A model generated the notes under the pieces. It was not told the origin of the DNA. It was given only the letters and a program-made list of their open reading frames with translations, and did not search any database. A stretch of DNA of 7,881 nucleotides. Source: an uncultured Devosia sp. (GTDB lineage Bacteria > Pseudomonadota > Alphaproteobacteria > Rhizobiales > Devosiaceae). This document shows positions 5,959 through 7,881 of this stretch, piece by piece (the stretch's first letter is position 1; each line of letters begins with the position of its first letter). The position numbers were made by a program, and so were the translations under genes. The DNA is taken from NCBI GenBank assembly GCA_913775215.1, contig CAJYKO010000067.1, positions 1 through 7,881 on the forward strand, in the 5' to 3' direction.

Positions 5959-6006
5959 AACCTCTTGGTCACCATAATTGAGTCAAAGGGACTATTGCGT
6001 TGCGAA

Positions 6007-6029
6007 GCGGACCGAAAGGCCCGGTTTGC
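6007..6029 (+). other. Hairpin in the tolQ leader
   Basis: GCGGACCG (6007-6014) can pair with CGGTTTGC (6022-6029) over eight base pairs, including two G-U wobbles, around a 7-base AAAGGCC loop. It lies in the 188-bp region between ybgC and tolQ, and a T-rich stretch (6036-6049) follows a few bases later. It could be a second, weaker terminator or a structured leader. Nearby, TTGACA (6048-6053) is a perfect -35 hexamer, but I see no acceptable -10 at the right distance, so I do not call a promoter. Confidence 0.3.
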
Positions 6030-6117
6030 AAAGCATTTCTCTTAATTTTGACAGATTCCGCCCTCATCGCACCCAGCATGGGGTCGGGCACTTGGGCCGG
6101 GCCAAAAGGATCACTTC

Positions 6118-6828
6118 ATGGAAGCCATGGATGCAGTGGGAGCAGCCGCTCCACATGCCGACCTGTCCATTTGGGGGCTGTTCTGGGCGGCGGACATTGT
6201 CGTCAAATCGGTCATGCTGGGCCTTTTGGGCGCTTCCGTCTGGTGCTGGGCGATCATCGTCGACAAGTCCATCGCCTATCGCCGCGTCGCCTCGGAAATG
6301 AACAATTTCGAAAAGACGTTCTGGTCGGGCCAGTCGCTCGAAGAACTTTACAAGCAGCAGTCTGAAAAGTCCTCCGGTGGCATGGGCGCGGTCTTCGTCG
6401 CCGCCATGAAGGAATGGAAGCGCAGCCACGAGCAGAACGCGGCAAGCTTTGTCGGCATGCAGCAGCGCCTCGATAAGGTGCTCGATGTCGCCATCGCCCG
6501 CGAAAGCGAGTTTCTTGAAAAGCGCCTCGGCTTTCTCGCCACGGTTGGTTCCGCTGGTCCCTTTATCGGTCTATTCGGCACCGTCTGGGGCATCATGAAC
6601 GCCTTCACCAATATCGCTGCCTCGTCCTCGACCAATCTCGCGGTCGTTGCCGGCCCGATCGCCGAAGCGCTTTTTGCGACCGCCATTGGTCTTGTTGCCG
6701 CTATCCCGGCCGTTATCGCCTACAACAAGCTTTCTGCCGATGCCGGCAAGATGATCGGGCGCCTCGAAGGCTTTGCTGACGAGTTCTCGACCATTCTTTC
6801 CCGCCAGCTCGAAGCTCGGAGCCGCTGA
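6118..6828 (+). CDS. tolQ: Tol-Pal system proton channel subunit TolQ
   Basis: TolQ is an inner-membrane protein of the MotA/TolQ/ExbB family. With TolR it uses the proton gradient to energise TolA and drive outer-membrane constriction at division. The product has 236 residues, normal length. It has three membrane segments: about 18-48 (WGLFWAADIVVKSVMLGLLG region), about 136-164 (with GPFIGLFGTVWGIM) and about 173-202 (GPIAEALFATAIGLVAAIP). The long cytoplasmic loop between the first two contains the conserved FLEKRLGFLATVGSAGP lead-in. The glycine/proline-rich TM2 and TM3 motifs distinguish the family. The neighbours ybgC, tolR and tolA favour TolQ over ExbB. ATG 6118 has AAGGA at 6106-6110, seven bases upstream. 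A second ATG three codons later is possible. One base separates its stop from tolR. Confidence 0.96.
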   Translation: MEAMDAVGAAAPHADLSIWGLFWAADIVVKSVMLGLLGASVWCWAIIVDKSIAYRRVASEMNNFEKTFWSGQSLEELYKQQSEKSSGGMGAVFVAAMKEWKRSHEQNAASFVGMQQRLDKVLDVAIARESEFLEKRLGFLATVGSAGPFIGLFGTVWGIMNAFTNIAASSSTNLAVVAGPIAEALFATAIGLVAAIPAVIAYNKLSADAGKMIGRLEGFADEFSTILSRQLEARSR

Positions 6829-6829
6829 T

Positions 6830-7270
6830 ATGGGCATGGGTGTAGCAGGCGGAGGAGGCGGAGGCGGTGGACGTCGCCGTCGCGGTCGCCGCAAAGCGGT
6901 GATGAGCGAAATCAACATCACGCCGATGGTCGACGTCATGTTGGTGCTGCTGATCATCTTCATGGTCGCCGCGCCCATGATGACGGCCGGCGTGCCTGTC
7001 GATGTGCCGCAATCGGCGGCAGCCGACATGCCGAGCCAGACGCAGCCGGTCACTGTCGCCGTTACGCCCGAAGGCGCCATCTTTGTCGATGAAACCCCGG
7101 TGACCGAGGATACGCTGGTTACGACCGTTTCCGGGCTTGCCACGCCCGAGGATCGCATTTTCCTCCGCGGCGATACGACCGCCAACTATGGCAGCGTGAT
7201 GCGCGTCATGGGTCTTCTCTCGGCCGCCGGTTATGCCAAGATCGGTCTCGTCACAGAGCGCGGGCAGTAG
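6830..7270 (+). CDS. tolR: Tol-Pal system protein TolR
   Basis: TolR is a single-pass inner-membrane protein of the ExbD/TolR family and partner of TolQ in the proton channel. The product has 146 residues. The cytoplasmic N-terminus is unusual: eight consecutive glycines (7-14) followed by a basic cluster RRRRGRRK (15-22). Next come the conserved SEINITPMVDVMLVLLIIFMV region, with the proton-carrying aspartate D35 at the start of the transmembrane helix (about 33-51), and a periplasmic domain (about 52-146) with the IFLRGD motif at 110-115. The ATG at 6830 is chosen because GGAG (6818-6821) lies eight bases upstream. An ATG two codons later is possible, and the frame is also open upstream inside tolQ. 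Eight bases separate it from tolA. Confidence 0.95.
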   Translation: MGMGVAGGGGGGGGRRRRGRRKAVMSEINITPMVDVMLVLLIIFMVAAPMMTAGVPVDVPQSAAADMPSQTQPVTVAVTPEGAIFVDETPVTEDTLVTTVSGLATPEDRIFLRGDTTANYGSVMRVMGLLSAAGYAKIGLVTERGQ

Positions 7271-7278
7271 GACCGCCC

Positions 7279-7881
7279 ATGCAAATGCGGATGGGCGTTG
7301 CAGTTTCGGTTTCAGCCCACGTGCTGCTGATCGTGCTTGGTTTGATCAATCTGGGATCGACCGAGCCGCTGATGCCTGTCGAGCCCTCGATAGCGGTGGA
7401 CCTCGTACCCATCGACGACTTCAACAATATTCGCCGCGGCCAGCTCGATAGCACCGTGGTCGAAACCGATACGCCTGCCGTCGCCGAGAGCGATGATCCC
7501 GCCCAATTGGCGCAGCCGACCGGCAATACCGAGCAGGACCAGCCGACACCGTCGCCTGCCGACGTGCCGACGCCCCGGCCGGTGACGCAGAGCGCACCTG
7601 CGCCCGAGCCGCCGCCACAGCCTGAGCCGACCCCGGAACCAGAGCCTGAGCCAGAACCAACGCCAGCTCCCGAGCCTGCGCCGACCCCGGCGCAGCCGCC
7701 GGAACCGACGCCGACACCACCGACGCCAACCCCGCCGGTTCCCCAGACGCGCCCGCAACCTGCGCCGACGCCTGAGCCAACCCCGGCGCCGGAGCCGACA
7801 CCCGAACCGACGCCGGAGCCCACTCCGGAACCGGCTCCCACACCTGAGCCGACGCCGGAACCCGCACCGACGCCGGAGCCG
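7279..7881 (+). CDS. tolA: TolA-like energy-transducing protein, proline-rich (3' partial)
   Basis: The reading frame is open from ATG 7279 to the window edge, 201 codons. TolA links the TolQR motor to outer-membrane Pal. Residues of about 5-26 form the single membrane anchor and contain the SxxxH pattern (S10, H14) used by TolA and TonB to engage their motors. A variable stretch of about 27-88 follows. From about 89 onward the protein is proline-rich, about every second residue, built from EPTP, EPAP and EPEP units. No lysine occurs in the 201 residues, and no Ala/Lys/Glu helix of the enterobacterial TolA type is present. The C-terminal Pal/TolB-interacting domain lies beyond the window. TAGGA (7268-7272), overlapping the tolR stop, serves as ribosome binding site. 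Gene order identifies it as TolA. A TonB-like protein is the alternative. Confidence 0.85.
   Translation, partial: MQMRMGVAVSVSAHVLLIVLGLINLGSTEPLMPVEPSIAVDLVPIDDFNNIRRGQLDSTVVETDTPAVAESDDPAQLAQPTGNTEQDQPTPSPADVPTPRPVTQSAPAPEPPPQPEPTPEPEPEPEPTPAPEPAPTPAQPPEPTPTPPTPTPPVPQTRPQPAPTPEPTPAPEPTPEPTPEPTPEPAPTPEPTPEPAPTPEP
7600..7881 (+). repeat. Degenerate 12-bp tandem repeat coding for Glu-Pro-Thr-Pro units
   Basis: The distal part of the tolA fragment is an imprecise tandem repeat whose basic unit is four codons, GAR-CCN-ACN-CCN, with alanine sometimes replacing threonine. Third positions vary freely (CCG, CCC, CCA and CCT; GAG and GAA; ACG, ACC, ACA and ACT), so the repetition is stronger in the protein than in the DNA. 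The repeat continues past the window end. Confidence 0.85.

Noticed and set aside
7251..7841. Gly/Val/Ser-rich minus-strand frame of 196 codons opposite tolA
   Set aside because: Low-complexity reverse reading of the Pro-Glu-Thr repeat. The plus frame is the continuation of tolQR.

Overview
The window looks like a chromosomal segment of an alphaproteobacterium, most likely of the Hyphomicrobiales and possibly Devosia-like. The evidence is the GC-rich coding bias, the gene order ruvC-ruvA-ruvB followed by a short operon leading into ybgC-tolQ-tolR-tolA, and the style of the RuvB and TolQ sequences. The genus is a guess. The assignment of the core genes is not.

Layout. At the left edge (3-83, +) is the last stretch of an unidentified gene. 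It converges on, and overlaps by 17 bp, a membrane-anchored diguanylate cyclase on the minus strand (67-849). A spacer of about 436 bp (850-1285) has no convincing gene but should hold the promoters of both the cyclase and the ruv operon, including a near-match to an alphaproteobacterial LexA (SOS) box. From 1286 to 5929 everything is on the plus strand and very tightly packed: ruvC, ruvA, an AbrB-type antitoxin, a PIN-domain (VapC-type) toxin, ruvB, a metallophosphoesterase, a NUDIX hydrolase and a YbgC-type thioesterase. Six of the seven junctions are stop/start overlaps of 1 or 4 bases. The only gap is the 60 bp between ruvA and the antitoxin, which carries a perfect 10-bp inverted repeat overlapping a promoter-like sequence. 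A probable intrinsic terminator follows ybgC. After a 188-bp leader come tolQ, tolR and the first 201 codons of tolA, which runs off the right edge.

How the genes fit together. RuvA and RuvB form the Holliday-junction branch-migration motor and RuvC is the resolvase. YbgC and TolQRA belong to the Tol-Pal envelope system, which tethers and constricts the outer membrane at division. The metallophosphoesterase and NUDIX genes lie between these two systems and are translationally linked to them by overlaps.

The most notable feature is a complete two-gene toxin-antitoxin cassette inside the ruvCAB operon. It has its own operator-like palindrome, and the toxin stop codon overlaps the ruvB start codon, so RuvB translation is probably coupled to toxin translation. 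The toxin gene uses ATA and TTA codons that are absent or rare in the flanking ruv genes, which suggests acquisition. A second feature is the TolA homologue. Its periplasmic spacer is a lysine-free, proline-rich Glu-Pro-Thr-Pro repeat, where enterobacterial TolA has a long Ala/Lys/Glu helix. I see no wholly unknown system, RNA gene, CRISPR array or insertion sequence here.
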